A DNA stretch of 26,441 nt from a virus (IMGVR_UViG_3300042434_000795:1-26441); one strand, 5' to 3'; shown: positions 7,670 through 15,940, counted from the first letter of the stretch. The notes: generated by a model not told the origin, from the sequence alone. Made by a program: numbers and translations.

Positions 7670-7786
7670 CTACCTCGTGTTCGTCGCCCCAGCGTGCCAC
7701 CGCGGCGTATACGGGCACAGCACGCACCGCCGGCCGCAGCAGCGGCCGTAGGCCAGGAGCACGGCGGCGGGGGTTGGGGTGGTCAT
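7670..7786 (-). CDS. 38-residue Cys protein with CCGxxCxxCPY motif
   Basis: The gene starts at ATG 7786, overlapping the previous TGA as ATGA, and ends at TAG 7670, three bases before the next ATG, so it fills the gap exactly. The product is MTTPTPAAVLLAYGRCCGRRC followed by VLCPYTPRWHAGATNTR. The core Y-G-R-C-C-G-R-R-C-V-L-C-P-Y resembles the CCGxGCxxCPY motif of small DUF5522-type proteins, with the glycine replaced by arginine. Four cysteines could bind a metal ion. The frame and tight packing argue that it is translated. Its role in a tail-appendage cluster is unknown. Confidence 0.6.
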   Translation of the reverse strand: MTTPTPAAVLLAYGRCCGRRCVLCPYTPRWHAGATNTR

Positions 7787-8070
7787 TCGATGGTCTGCTC
7801 GATCGCCGCCTGGTACTCGGCCTCGGTGATCTCCTCGACGGCACCGCTGGCGATCAGTTGCGGGAGCAGCTCGGCCGGGAGGTTGTAGTCGCAGTAGTCC
7901 GACGCGATTGCGAGATAGACGCGGCCCTGTGAGTCGTGCGGCGCATCGGCCGCAGGCGTGATGCTCGTCAGAGTCTTCGTCTCGGCGCTTGGGTAGCCAT
8001 AGGCCGCGTCGAGTTGCGACCTGATCGCCTCGTAGACCGCGTCAGTAGAGCGAAAGAATCGCGCATTCAT
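7783..8070 (-). CDS. small phage protein after LamG gene (95 aa)
   Basis: Start MNARFFRSTDAVYEAIRSQLDAAYGYPSAETKTLTSITPAADAP at an ATG overlapping the LamG protein's stop (ATGA). The longer upstream frame is rejected as an antisense-like Arg-rich translation of the neighbour. The C-terminal half, LPAELLPQLIASGAVEEITEAEYQAAIEQTIE, looks helical and acidic. I know similar small proteins next to fibre genes in planctomycete-type phages but no function. It may be an assembly chaperone for the adjacent receptor-binding protein (inference from position and size). Confidence 0.7.
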   Translation of the reverse strand: MNARFFRSTDAVYEAIRSQLDAAYGYPSAETKTLTSITPAADAPHDSQGRVYLAIASDYCDYNLPAELLPQLIASGAVEEITEAEYQAAIEQTIE

Positions 8071-8879
8071 GCGACCGTGATTCCGTACTTTTTGCCGAGG
8101 TAACGTTCGACCGTCTGTCGCCGTGAAGTAGACAAAACGCCTTGATAGAAAAGCATCTCGGCCACGGCTGCTCGCGTGCCGCCACCGGCGTTTCCGATCG
8201 TCATGTTTGTTGAGGCGTTTCCGGTCGCTGCGGCGTTCGTCACCGTGTTCGTCGTGGCGTTGACGGTTCCGTTTAGATATGCCCGCAGCCTGGACGACGC
8301 CGTAGCATTCCCGCAATCGTACGCCACAGAGAGGACGCAATATGCGTTAGCGGTCGCAAAGAAATTATTTGGAATGATCGCCGCCGTCTGAGCCCCTGAA
8401 ACGCCGCGATTGGCAACCGCTAACAAGGCATTGTTTCTGCTCACCGAAACACGGTCATCAAAGGTAAGGCTGATCCCTGTGTTCGCCGATGTATCGCCGT
8501 TGTTCATCAGAAACGGAGCGTATGCGTTTGGGTCAGACGAATCGCCCGGACGAATGACGATGAAAACGGTGCCGCCCGTTGAGTTGTGCAGATAGTTGAA
8601 TGACGCCGTTGACGATCCAAAGACCAGCGACCGAGTCGTCGCGAAGTCGACCGTTCCTCGGCCATTCAGCCCGCTCGCGTTGTAGGCAGGCTGGTTGGCT
8701 GCGAAGCCTTGCGCGGCCGCAGGCGCGCCCGATCCGCTCTTGTCTCGCCACTCGGAGACGTTGCTGCCGTTGAGCGTGATTGTGGACAAGTCGGAGGCGT
8801 CCAGCCAAAGGCCGATGCCTGGAATAGTCCTCGGGTCAAACTGCCGCGCCCTCCCGTAGATCGCCTGCCACCGGCTCAC
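8067..8879 (-). CDS. LamG/concanavalin-like lectin domain protein, probable receptor-binding protein (270 aa)
   Basis: GTG start at 8879 overlaps the fibre gene's stop as GTGA; the frame upstream of this is an antisense-type Arg-rich artefact. The protein is essentially one jelly-roll lectin domain (about residues 22-268): IGLWLDASDLSTITLNGSNVSEWRDKSG, then RGTVDFATTRSLVFGSS, FIVIRPGD, RLRAYLNGT, and the closing block AEMLFYQGVLSTSRRQTVERYLGKKYGI, which is the standard end of such domains. In a phage it most likely binds surface glycans. Its location after a fibre gene supports a receptor-binding role. Base composition here looks less GC-rich than the surrounding genes. Confidence 0.8.
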   Translation of the reverse strand: MSRWQAIYGRARQFDPRTIPGIGLWLDASDLSTITLNGSNVSEWRDKSGSGAPAAAQGFAANQPAYNASGLNGRGTVDFATTRSLVFGSSTASFNYLHNSTGGTVFIVIRPGDSSDPNAYAPFLMNNGDTSANTGISLTFDDRVSVSRNNALLAVANRGVSGAQTAAIIPNNFFATANAYCVLSVAYDCGNATASSRLRAYLNGTVNATTNTVTNAAATGNASTNMTIGNAGGGTRAAVAEMLFYQGVLSTSRRQTVERYLGKKYGITVA

Positions 8880-10225
8880 AGGATCCTCCACCGCGAGATC
8901 GCGCTGGAGTAGGTGAGCACGGCCGAGCCGCCGTCGGCCGGCAGGATGAAGTCTCCGCCGGTCGTGTTGCGGAACCGATTCGCCGCCGTGCTCGATGTCG
9001 ACTCGTGCTTGAGCGTGATCGCCGCCCCGCCGCTGGCGTTCGTGTTGAGCACGAGCCGCATGGCCCCGTCCACCGTCCCGGCCACGAGCCCGGTGAGGTC
9101 GATGGCGGTCGAGCTCGACAACCGGATGATGTCGCACACCCCAGGGGCGTAGTCGTTTTGGCTGGCCGACAGGCTGGACGGCGTGACGATCACCGGCGCG
9201 ATCGCGTCGGCCTGGCCGGTCTGGTGGCTGGACGCATGGCTGGTCGGCGTGCGGGCGTTGGACAGCCGCGAGTCGTTGCCTTCACACACCGTCCCGGCCG
9301 TCGTTCCGTAGGCCACGCCGAGGTTCGTGCGAGCCGCAGATGCCGAGGTCGCTCCGGTGCCGCCGTAATCGACAGCGACGGCCGTGGCTTGCCAAGTCCC
9401 AGTGGTCACAACCCCAGTCGAACTCACCTCGAACAGCGTCGTCGCGCCAATGCCCAAGACAGCGAGTCGCCCAGTAGTGGCCGTCACGCCGCCAGCACCA
9501 GCCGCCATCGTTCCCGCGCTCACGCTGCCGAACGACACGGTTTGGTTGCTCGCGATTTTCGCCGCGGTCACAGCCCCGTCCGCGAGCTTGGCCGTCGTGA
9601 CGCTGCCGTCGGTTGGCGCACGCTGGTCCGTCAGCCGCGAGTCGTTCCCCGCCGCGACCGTCCCGGCCGTCGTGCCAACGTTGAGCGTGGCGGCCCCGCC
9701 GAGGCCAGACACGTCCGCCGCCGCCAGCGTCACCGCCCCCGTCCGCCCCGCCACGCTCTGCACCGGGGCCGCCGCCGCGGCCCGGCCCGTCGTGTGGTAG
9801 AGGTTCGTCGTGCCCTCCGGCACGGCATCGGTCGAGCCCGGGGCCGCCGAAATCTCGATGTACTGGGAGCCACTCCAGCGGAACACCTTCCCGTTGTCGA
9901 TCGTCACGTAGATTTTGCCGGTCTCACCCGTGGCCGGGCGGGCCGCGGCGTTGGCGTACTCGAGCACGTCGTCCACGAAGGACGGCAGCTGCGAGGCCTG
10001 GACCTTGCCGTTCCCGTCCAGTTCAACCTTCTGGTCGAGGGCCGCCTGGAGGCCGACCGTGTCGGCGATGAAGTGGTTGTGGGCCTGCGGCGGAAACGTC
10101 GTTGGCTTGCCGGTGATGCCGGACCACGAGACGTTCGCCCCTTCGGCGAGCGTCACGGTCACCGCACCTCCGGCCGTCACGCTCACGCCGGTGCTGCCGG
10201 CCACCGATACCACAATGTCGCTCAT
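8876..10225 (-). CDS. tail/appendage fibre protein with collagen-like and tail-repeat motifs (449 aa)
   Basis: The N-terminus (MSDIVVSVAGSTGVSVTAGG) is followed by fibre motifs: AHNHFIADTVGLQAALDQK (48-66), QSVAGRTGAVTLAAADVSGL (156-175), AVDYGGTGATSASAARTNLG (284-303), and HASSHQTGQADAI (330-342), all typical of trimeric phage fibres. A 21-residue block recurs (184-204 and 307-327: G-T-T-A-G-T-V-x-x-G-N-D-S-R-L). The C-terminal ~100 residues form a beta-rich tip (ANRFRNTTGGDFILPADGGSAVLTYSS). ATG 10225 has AAGGG upstream. It is likely a shaft linking virion to the LamG protein encoded next. Confidence 0.85.
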   Translation of the reverse strand: MSDIVVSVAGSTGVSVTAGGAVTVTLAEGANVSWSGITGKPTTFPPQAHNHFIADTVGLQAALDQKVELDGNGKVQASQLPSFVDDVLEYANAAARPATGETGKIYVTIDNGKVFRWSGSQYIEISAAPGSTDAVPEGTTNLYHTTGRAAAAAPVQSVAGRTGAVTLAAADVSGLGGAATLNVGTTAGTVAAGNDSRLTDQRAPTDGSVTTAKLADGAVTAAKIASNQTVSFGSVSAGTMAAGAGGVTATTGRLAVLGIGATTLFEVSSTGVVTTGTWQATAVAVDYGGTGATSASAARTNLGVAYGTTAGTVCEGNDSRLSNARTPTSHASSHQTGQADAIAPVIVTPSSLSASQNDYAPGVCDIIRLSSSTAIDLTGLVAGTVDGAMRLVLNTNASGGAAITLKHESTSSTAANRFRNTTGGDFILPADGGSAVLTYSSAISRWRIL

Positions 10226-10238
10226 TCGATGCCCTTCG

Positions 10239-10715
10239 TCAGAGGATGGCCGGTATCAGGTCGGTGTTTCGCTTGATCGGGGACAGGTCGGTGCCCTTTG
10301 CAACCCCGTATTCTACCAGTGCTTGCTGTATGCCAGCCCCGCCGTCGGCCGTGACCACGGTGGACGCCGCCGATTGAATCAGGAGGGTCTGGACTCCGGC
10401 GGAGTAGGCGACCGGGTCGCCTCCTGGCCCTCCGACGAGGTTTCCTCCGGCGACTCGGGCGATGTAGTTGCCAGCGGCAAAACGAAGCTGCCAGTTCCCC
10501 AGTAGTTCGCAGGTGAGGCCGACCTGAACCCCTTGGCCGAGGGCAACGAGTCCCGATCCTCTGGCGATCCGCTCATAGATCACACCCTCCTCGCTTGCCT
10601 GGGCCAACTTGCACGCCAGGTACAGGTCGGCGCAGTCCACGTCCGAGACGCCCGAGGCGACGTCGATGACCGACGAGGCGAAATTGAACGTGTAAGAGCC
10701 GGTTGAAAACGGCAT
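10239..10715 (-). CDS. appendage-associated structural protein (158 aa)
   Basis: Recognisable phage structural type with DCADLYLACKLAQASEEGVIYERIARGSG (24-53), then GVQVGLTCELLGNWQLRFAAGNYIARVAGGNLVGG (61-96) and PVAYSAGVQTLLIQSAASTV. Proteins with this 'LLNGW-x-I/L ... GGNLVG ... S' layout occur next to fibres in many environmental phages; their exact function has not been defined as far as I know. ATG 10715 is 3 nt after the preceding stop; no clear Shine-Dalgarno, so reading probably depends on coupling. Confidence 0.75.
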   Translation of the reverse strand: MPFSTGSYTFNFASSVIDVASGVSDVDCADLYLACKLAQASEEGVIYERIARGSGLVALGQGVQVGLTCELLGNWQLRFAAGNYIARVAGGNLVGGPGGDPVAYSAGVQTLLIQSAASTVVTADGGAGIQQALVEYGVAKGTDLSPIKRNTDLIPAIL

Positions 10716-10718
10716 GGA

Positions 10719-12155
10719 TCACACATCGGAGTTACGCGAGGCATTGACCGAGGCACCGGCAGACGTCACCGACAGGAGCGTCGAGAACGGAATGATGGGC
10801 GACACGCCCGATCCGTTTCGCACATCCACGCGAGCCGAGAAGTTCGCACTGTAGATGAACGTCACGCTCTCGGCAGCAGATGCGGCGACCCGGTCAACGT
10901 AGGGCACGAACACGTCGTCGGCCGTCACGATGTTGCCAGCGAGCGCAGGCGACAGACCCGAGAAGGTCTTTGTGCCGGCGTTGAACGCCGAGTAGGTGTA
11001 CCGCAGTCCCTTGATGCGGATCACGCCGCTCGACGGCGTGTCGGTCTTGATCGACTCGACCACCGTGAGCGCGGTGGCCCCAGCGCTCGCCGCGACGGGT
11101 GTGTATTCGTCGCGGAGGATGCCGCCGCTGCCGTTCTCGCGGGCGACCAGGACGCGGTCGCCGCTCACGAGGTTGCCCACCGTCACGCCGATCAGCGTCG
11201 GGGGCGTCTGCGTCGTGCCGTCGTCAGCCACGAGCTGGTAGCGGGTGGACTCGCCCGCCAGCACGCCGGTCACGAACCAGCCACGCGCGGCGAAGAACGT
11301 ACCACCGGCAAACGTGCCGAAGGGAGCCGAAGGGATCTCCGTGTAGCCCGAGTTGAGGACGCGATACCGCCAGCCGGGGATGCTGTTGAGCGTCGTGGTC
11401 GAACCCTCGCGGGTGACATACTGGAGGTACTGGTACGCCTCCTGGAGCGTGCAGCCGTTCGAGAGCGTGATCGTGCCGCGGTAGAGCTTGGAGCCGTTGC
11501 CGTTGCCGAGGTCTTGATTCGTGTTGCCGAAGGTGATGCTGACCTTCGTCGACAGCGCCGCCGCCTGCACCTCGGTCAGCACGACGTTGGGATCGACGGC
11601 GGTTGAGAGAGCCGCGTTGCTCTCGCCACCCGCCGAGAGGTTCACGTCGAAGTGGCTGTAGGTTTGCCCCCACTTCCGCGAGAAGGCCGTGACGTTGCCC
11701 GAGTCGATGAGCGAGCCGGCCGACCGTACCTTCACCAAAATCTGAACGTGGCCGTCGGCCCAGAACTTCGTGAGCTTGTTGCCGTTCTGGACGACGTAGA
11801 TCGGCGACGCGGCGACGATGCCGCCGATCGTCTTCAGGCCCGAATACTGGACGTTGCCGCCGTCCTGCTTCACCGAGCCGAAGTTCACATACTGGGCGGC
11901 GTCATCGTCGAGGTTGAATGCGACCGAGCCGCTGGTGAGCAGATTGAGCCTTGATGCCACGGCCACGTCTCGCGGGCCGTCGAGGCGGGACGGATTCGGC
12001 GCCAGGATGTCCACGAGGTCGTTGGACGTTGCCGCCGCATCGTCGGCCAGGTCTTGGAGCCATGCGTGCAGGTCGAGCACGGAGTAGACCGTGGTGCCGC
12101 TCGTGTGGCGGATCGCACCGACTGCGGAGATGGAAAAGTCGTCTTGGATGGGCAT
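10719..12155 (-). CDS. large virion appendage protein (478 aa)
   Basis: Begins MPIQDDFSISAVGAIRHTSGTTVYSVLDLHAWLQDLADDAA and continues as a mostly beta protein: QYVNFGSVKQDGGNVQYSGLKTIGG, LTKFWADGHVQILVKVR, KVSITFGNTNQDLGNGNGSKLYRGTITL. The C-terminal region has LIGVTVGNLVSGDRVLVARENGSGGIL, similar in pattern to 'LLTVSGLVAGSRVKVTRLDTGALL' near the end of the preceding 857-residue protein, so the two share a domain. ATG 12155 has AGGA at a spacing of 9. It appears to be a structural component of the same appendage as its neighbours; no catalytic motif seen. Confidence 0.75.
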   Translation of the reverse strand: MPIQDDFSISAVGAIRHTSGTTVYSVLDLHAWLQDLADDAAATSNDLVDILAPNPSRLDGPRDVAVASRLNLLTSGSVAFNLDDDAAQYVNFGSVKQDGGNVQYSGLKTIGGIVAASPIYVVQNGNKLTKFWADGHVQILVKVRSAGSLIDSGNVTAFSRKWGQTYSHFDVNLSAGGESNAALSTAVDPNVVLTEVQAAALSTKVSITFGNTNQDLGNGNGSKLYRGTITLSNGCTLQEAYQYLQYVTREGSTTTLNSIPGWRYRVLNSGYTEIPSAPFGTFAGGTFFAARGWFVTGVLAGESTRYQLVADDGTTQTPPTLIGVTVGNLVSGDRVLVARENGSGGILRDEYTPVAASAGATALTVVESIKTDTPSSGVIRIKGLRYTYSAFNAGTKTFSGLSPALAGNIVTADDVFVPYVDRVAASAAESVTFIYSANFSARVDVRNGSGVSPIIPFSTLLSVTSAGASVNASRNSDV

Positions 12156-12158
12156 GGC

Positions 12159-14732
12159 TTAGTCCTGCTCTTGAAGGGCTGTCACTGTGGTCGTGGTTCC
12201 GGTCGCAATCGAGACTTGCGTGACCCACGGTCGGTAGGTCGTTGTACCGCTGGCGTTTCGGGCTTCCACGCGAACCGCTCCGGTGTAGGCCATGTCGAGC
12301 GTCAGTGAGGTTCCGGCGGTCGAGTCCTGCGCCAGTAGCGCCCCAGTGTCCAACCGCGTCACCTTCACGCGGCTGCCCGCGACAAGGCCCGACACCGTGA
12401 GCAGCGCCCCCGGCAGCGGGTACTCGCGCTGCTGGTCGGTTGCGGTGGTCGTCGTCGCGATGGTGATGTAGGTCAGGAGGTTCGTGGCGGATGCCGTGTT
12501 CACCGTAGCCCGCACGCGGAGTTTCACGCCGACGGCAGGATTCACGGCCACGGCCGCGAGGTTCGCGCCGGTCAGGGCAGTCCATGTACCGTTCCAGCCG
12601 CTTCCGGTGTCCCACTGAAACTGGAGCGTGTGGTTGGCGGTGTTCGTGCCTGTGATCGTGGGGGCCGTGTTGGCGAACCCCGTGACCCCCAGGGCGAAAT
12701 ACGGCATCTCCCAGACGATCGAGTCCGTCAGCAACTTCATCGCCACGGTTCCGCCTGCGGTAAAGCCGGAGCCGGTGCCGAACGATGCTGTGCATTGAGC
12801 AAGAGAAGCGGCAGTTGGTTCGTTGCACGCAATCTGGATGAATCCCGCAGTGGTGCTGGTCCAGCCGTCGATGAAGTGCGTCCCATAACAGTTTGCCTGG
12901 GCTGTTACGGTCGGCGTGTACCGCCCGCCTCGCAGCGCGCTGTTGAGGCAGTTATTGGCTTGCGTATCAGCCGCATCGCCCCAGCAGTTGTACGCATCAA
13001 ACCCGATGACAGTCGCCGCAGTGTTGACCATTGACGTGCGGAGATTGCTGGCGTAGCAGCGCCGCATTGTTACCGCTGCGGAACCCGACAATACTGCGAT
13101 GTGGCCGCATTGGTTTGCGCTGCCTCCGTCGTAGGGGGAGGCGGCGGATGCTATGTTTTTTATCTCGACGTTCGCGCAACTCGGAACATTCACGATGCCT
13201 ACATACGGATGCACGTTGGCGACGCTGTCGTAATTTGCGAACCCATCGACCAGCACGCCGTCCGACCCGGTCAACACTATTCCGTAATGTCCGTCCGTTT
13301 GCGTCGTGCCGATTGACCTCGCAGCGTATTTCGTCCCGATAACCCTCACGCGAGCGCACGGCGCTAAGTTGAACCCAACGCCGCCGATGGTAACGCAGTC
13401 GGTGAAAGTCGAATCAACCAGTCGGGTGGCTTGTATTGCTCGTGCGCTTGCGCCGAGGGCGTTTGTTCCAGTCGTCCCGAATGAAATGCACGATAGTCGC
13501 GTGACGGTGAAGTTCGCGCAGTCGTTCATTGTGCACACCGCCGAGTTCGCAGCGTTGTGCGCCATGGAAACGTCTTCGATGATTGCCCCTGCGTACGCAA
13601 ACTGCACCACAAAAGGCGCACCACCGGCCAAATCCACCACAAGGCCCAGGCCCACGTTTCGCAGCACAAAGGTGTCAATGAGCGTGTTGAACGACATCGC
13701 CCCGCCGACGCCGCTATTTTGGATGCTCAATGAATACACGGATGTGCCGGCGATGTACCATCCGCATGAGGCATGGCTGACAGATAGCGCACCGGCCGGG
13801 AGCGTGTACCCGTACCGGAAAGTGATGCCCGTTGGGTTGATGTTGACGGCGTAGTTTGCAGGATCAGCGCTCGACAGCAGAACGTTGGGGATGCGAACTT
13901 TGCATCCAGTTGGCGGTTTCAGCCCGGCGTTGTTTGAGCCACGAGCAGCGACGGTGATGACGCCCGTCGCCGCATCGCAGCCAAAAAACATCCCTCGCTT
14001 GTCAGTCGTGGAGACCGAGGCGTCTGTCCATCTCGTGTGTGCGTGTAGCCAGATTTCGTAGACGCCCGACCCGGCGGAAGTCTCAATCCAGATTGCCGGA
14101 CAAAGGTCCGCTACCGGGTACTGAAACGTCTGATTGTCGGCGCCATTCGTGGTGCCGAGTTCAAACCAGTCGCCGGTTATCGAGTGCGTTCCTAGTCGCG
14201 GTACGGTAAGCCGCTGGCCTATTCCAGACGATGAGCCTCGACCGACAACGTGAATCCATGACCGCCTGCCTGCGCTGCTCGCCGTGACCGTCGCCCCGCC
14301 GGGCAGCGTGATGGTTTCGCCGGCCTGGAAACTGCCTGACCTGGAGCGGAGTTTGATGTAGCCCGTCGCGGGCATCGCACCGCCCGCTGTGGCAGGAGTG
14401 AGCGAGCCGGTCGCCCACACTCGCGTCAGTTCGCCTGTGGCCCCGCTCGTGCCGCCCGTCACGCCGTTTGAGCCGAGGGCGGCCTGCGTCGGCACGTTGC
14501 CGGTCGATGCCGAGAATGGCACCTCCCACACCTGCGTCCCGTCAATCAAAAACGATCCGCCCAGCGACGACGAGATCGACACTGCGCCAAACACGGCGGC
14601 CTGCTGGTTCCATCGCACATCTGCATTTACCGTGACGCTGCCGCCGTTGATCGTGATCGACTCGCCGTCGAGGAGGCCCGAGATCGAGGCCGCGTCGTAG
14701 TTGACGGTCGTGGTGACTGTCTGGCTAGCCAT
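12159..14732 (-). CDS. large appendage protein with right-handed beta-helix-like core (857 aa)
   Basis: N-terminal beta domain (MASQTVTTTVNYDAASISGLLDGESITINGGSVTVNADVRW, to about 130), then a Gly/Ser/Thr-rich region, then a central stretch (about 330-660) with short irregular beta repeats typical of a parallel beta-helix: AIIEDVSMAHNAANSAVCTMNDCANFTVTRLSCIS, LAPCARVRVIGTKYAA, SDGVLVDGFANYDSVANVHPYVGIVNVPSCANVEIKNIAS. Such helices in phages form tailspikes that bind or cleave surface polysaccharides, but no catalytic residues are identifiable here. The C-terminus (770-857) carries a domain shared with the next protein. The start overlaps the previous stop by 8 nt. It is the longest gene in the window. 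Confidence 0.8.
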   Translation of the reverse strand: MASQTVTTTVNYDAASISGLLDGESITINGGSVTVNADVRWNQQAAVFGAVSISSSLGGSFLIDGTQVWEVPFSASTGNVPTQAALGSNGVTGGTSGATGELTRVWATGSLTPATAGGAMPATGYIKLRSRSGSFQAGETITLPGGATVTASSAGRRSWIHVVGRGSSSGIGQRLTVPRLGTHSITGDWFELGTTNGADNQTFQYPVADLCPAIWIETSAGSGVYEIWLHAHTRWTDASVSTTDKRGMFFGCDAATGVITVAARGSNNAGLKPPTGCKVRIPNVLLSSADPANYAVNINPTGITFRYGYTLPAGALSVSHASCGWYIAGTSVYSLSIQNSGVGGAMSFNTLIDTFVLRNVGLGLVVDLAGGAPFVVQFAYAGAIIEDVSMAHNAANSAVCTMNDCANFTVTRLSCISFGTTGTNALGASARAIQATRLVDSTFTDCVTIGGVGFNLAPCARVRVIGTKYAARSIGTTQTDGHYGIVLTGSDGVLVDGFANYDSVANVHPYVGIVNVPSCANVEIKNIASAASPYDGGSANQCGHIAVLSGSAAVTMRRCYASNLRTSMVNTAATVIGFDAYNCWGDAADTQANNCLNSALRGGRYTPTVTAQANCYGTHFIDGWTSTTAGFIQIACNEPTAASLAQCTASFGTGSGFTAGGTVAMKLLTDSIVWEMPYFALGVTGFANTAPTITGTNTANHTLQFQWDTGSGWNGTWTALTGANLAAVAVNPAVGVKLRVRATVNTASATNLLTYITIATTTTATDQQREYPLPGALLTVSGLVAGSRVKVTRLDTGALLAQDSTAGTSLTLDMAYTGAVRVEARNASGTTTYRPWVTQVSIATGTTTTVTALQEQD

Positions 14733-15243
14733 ACGCCACCCCCGTCAGGGTTTCGCCGCTGTAGGTCAGCGTCTTCGTGGTCGCGATGCCAGACGGCAGC
14801 GCCCCCGAGAGGACGATCGACGCGAGCCGGCCTGCCGTGCGGTTGAGCGTCTTGACGATCGACCCGCCGGGCGTGGCGTAGGTGATGCTCGCCAGCTCGC
14901 CAGCCGCGTAGGCGAGCGTGGCGGGGTAGGCCCCGAGGTTCTTGGCGACCGTCTCCCAGGTCTCGGCGGCCTCGCCCGTGTTCGCGGCCACCTCGATCAC
15001 GACCGTCTCGCCGTGATCGGCGATGGCGACCGCTACGGCGTCGGCGTCCGGCAGCACGGCCAGGGCGATGGTCTCCGCGGCCTCGACCACGGCCAGGGTC
15101 GCGACGTCGCCTGCAGCGGCCACCACCAGCGACACCGTTTCGGTCGTGCCTCCCACGGACAGGCCGACGGTCTCTCCGCCGCCGACGACCAGCCCGACGT
15201 CCTCGACCGTTTCCGCGACAGAGATCGAGACGTCGTCGATCAC
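14725..15243 (-). CDS. protein with seven 11-residue beta-repeats (172 aa)
   Basis: GTG start at 15243 overlaps the preceding TGA (GTGA). The first half is built of repeats of pattern E/D-T/A-V/I-x-L/V-x-V/I-x4, with the leading acid at residues 11, 24, 35, 46, 57, 68 and 79, that is 11 residues apart from 24 on. The second half (TWETVAKNLGAYPATLAYAAGELASITYATPGGSIVKTLNRTAG...KTLTYSGETLTGVAYG) resembles the short YD-type beta strands found at the end of many phage appendage proteins. It probably forms a small beta-solenoid stalk plus a tip. Its position between BppU-like proteins and the large fibre indicates a virion appendage role. Confidence 0.7.
   Translation of the reverse strand: MIDDVSISVAETVEDVGLVVGGGETVGLSVGGTTETVSLVVAAAGDVATLAVVEAAETIALAVLPDADAVAVAIADHGETVVIEVAANTGEAAETWETVAKNLGAYPATLAYAAGELASITYATPGGSIVKTLNRTAGRLASIVLSGALPSGIATTKTLTYSGETLTGVAYG
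14977..15174 (-). repeat. 33-bp-period coding repeat (11-residue units)
   Basis: Residues 24-89 of the 172-residue protein form six consecutive 11-residue units, each starting with Glu or Asp and followed by a hydrophobic pattern (ETVGLSVGGTT, ETVSLVVAAAG, DVATLAVVEAA, ETIALAVLPDA, DAVAVAIADHG, ETVVIEVAANT). The amino acid pattern is tighter than the DNA identity, so these are old repeats kept by selection for a fold. Confidence 0.7.
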
Positions 15244-15596
15244 GTGCTCACGTCCGCAAGCACCCGCATCCGGCCGGCCACGTAGGTCCGCACACGGCCG
15301 TCGGGGTAGGTGAATTGGATGTCGTAGCGGTACGGACCGGGCTCGCGTGGCACCGAGAAGCCGCCCAGATCAAAGATCCCGCCGGCGGCGTTCACGACAG
15401 TGAGGCCGCTGCCGATCGCCAGTTTGAGCACGACAGGCCCGCCACCTTCGCCACGCGCGAACCAGCACGCGATCGCCACGCCGGTCAGGTTCTCCGGCGA
15501 CGTGACGCCGCCGACGGTGCGCGTCACCGTGAACCGGCGGTTGGCGACCGTGTCGCCGGCCGTCTGGTCGGGGAAGTCGTACTTTGCCGGCGTCAT
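15240..15596 (-). CDS. BppU-N-like beta-sandwich appendage protein (118 aa)
   Basis: ATG 15596 overlaps the upstream stop (ATGA); the longer frame start is not supported. Sequence MTPAKYDFPDQTAGDTVANRRFTVTRTVGGV...LTGVAIACWFARGEGG...GPYRYDIQFTYPDGRVRTYVAGRMRVLADVST follows the layout of the N-terminal domain of baseplate protein BppU and similar small phage proteins (opening 'GDT', 'LTG..I.C.', and final 'YDIQ.T.PDG...T...G...V..DV'). It presumably anchors host-recognition proteins to the virion. It looks paralogous to the gene upstream. Confidence 0.7.
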   Translation of the reverse strand: MTPAKYDFPDQTAGDTVANRRFTVTRTVGGVTSPENLTGVAIACWFARGEGGGPVVLKLAIGSGLTVVNAAGGIFDLGGFSVPREPGPYRYDIQFTYPDGRVRTYVAGRMRVLADVST

Positions 15597-15937
15597 GGCT
15601 TCACCGCCCGGACGGTGCCGGCCAGGATCGTCCGCGTCACGCTGCCTGGGGCCGGCGACACCCAACGGAAGAACCACCGCATCCGAGCCGCCGTCAGCAC
15701 GGCCGTCTGGGTTTCGGTGAGCAGGAAGGCCACGGTGCTGGTCGTGACGCCGCCCACCGTGGCGGTGGTCATGTTCACCGACGGGGCCGTGAGTTCCGTG
15801 CCGGTGGCGTCGTTGTAGATCGACGCCTGGAGCGTGTAGCCGGTGAGGTTGGTGTTGAATGTGGCGGAAAACGGAAACTCGTCGCCACGCACGAGCGACA
15901 GGTTCAGTTCACCGGGAAGCTGCTCGAACACGGCCAT
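15593..15937 (-). CDS. BppU-N-like appendage protein, paralogue of the next gene (114 aa)
   Basis: MAVFEQLPGELNLSLVRGDEFPFSATFNTNLTGYTLQASIYNDATGTEL...VAFLLTETQTAVLTAARMRWFFRWVSPAPGSVTRTILAGTVRAVKP. The 'L-V-R-G-D-x-F-P-F' opening, 'LTGYTLQASIY' and the closing strand 'T-I-L-A-G-T-V-R' are as in BppU N-terminal domains. ATG 15937 comes 3 nt after the stop of the head-tail joiner gene. Two adjacent genes of this fold may form hetero-oligomers on the neck or head. Confidence 0.7.
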   Translation of the reverse strand: MAVFEQLPGELNLSLVRGDEFPFSATFNTNLTGYTLQASIYNDATGTELTAPSVNMTTATVGGVTTSTVAFLLTETQTAVLTAARMRWFFRWVSPAPGSVTRTILAGTVRAVKP

Positions 15938-15940
15938 CGG

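Noticed and set aside
8880-9137. Longer N-terminus for the LamG protein
   Set aside because: The extension overlaps the fibre gene and is a His/Arg-rich artefact; GTG 8879 gives a GTGA overlap as at other junctions.
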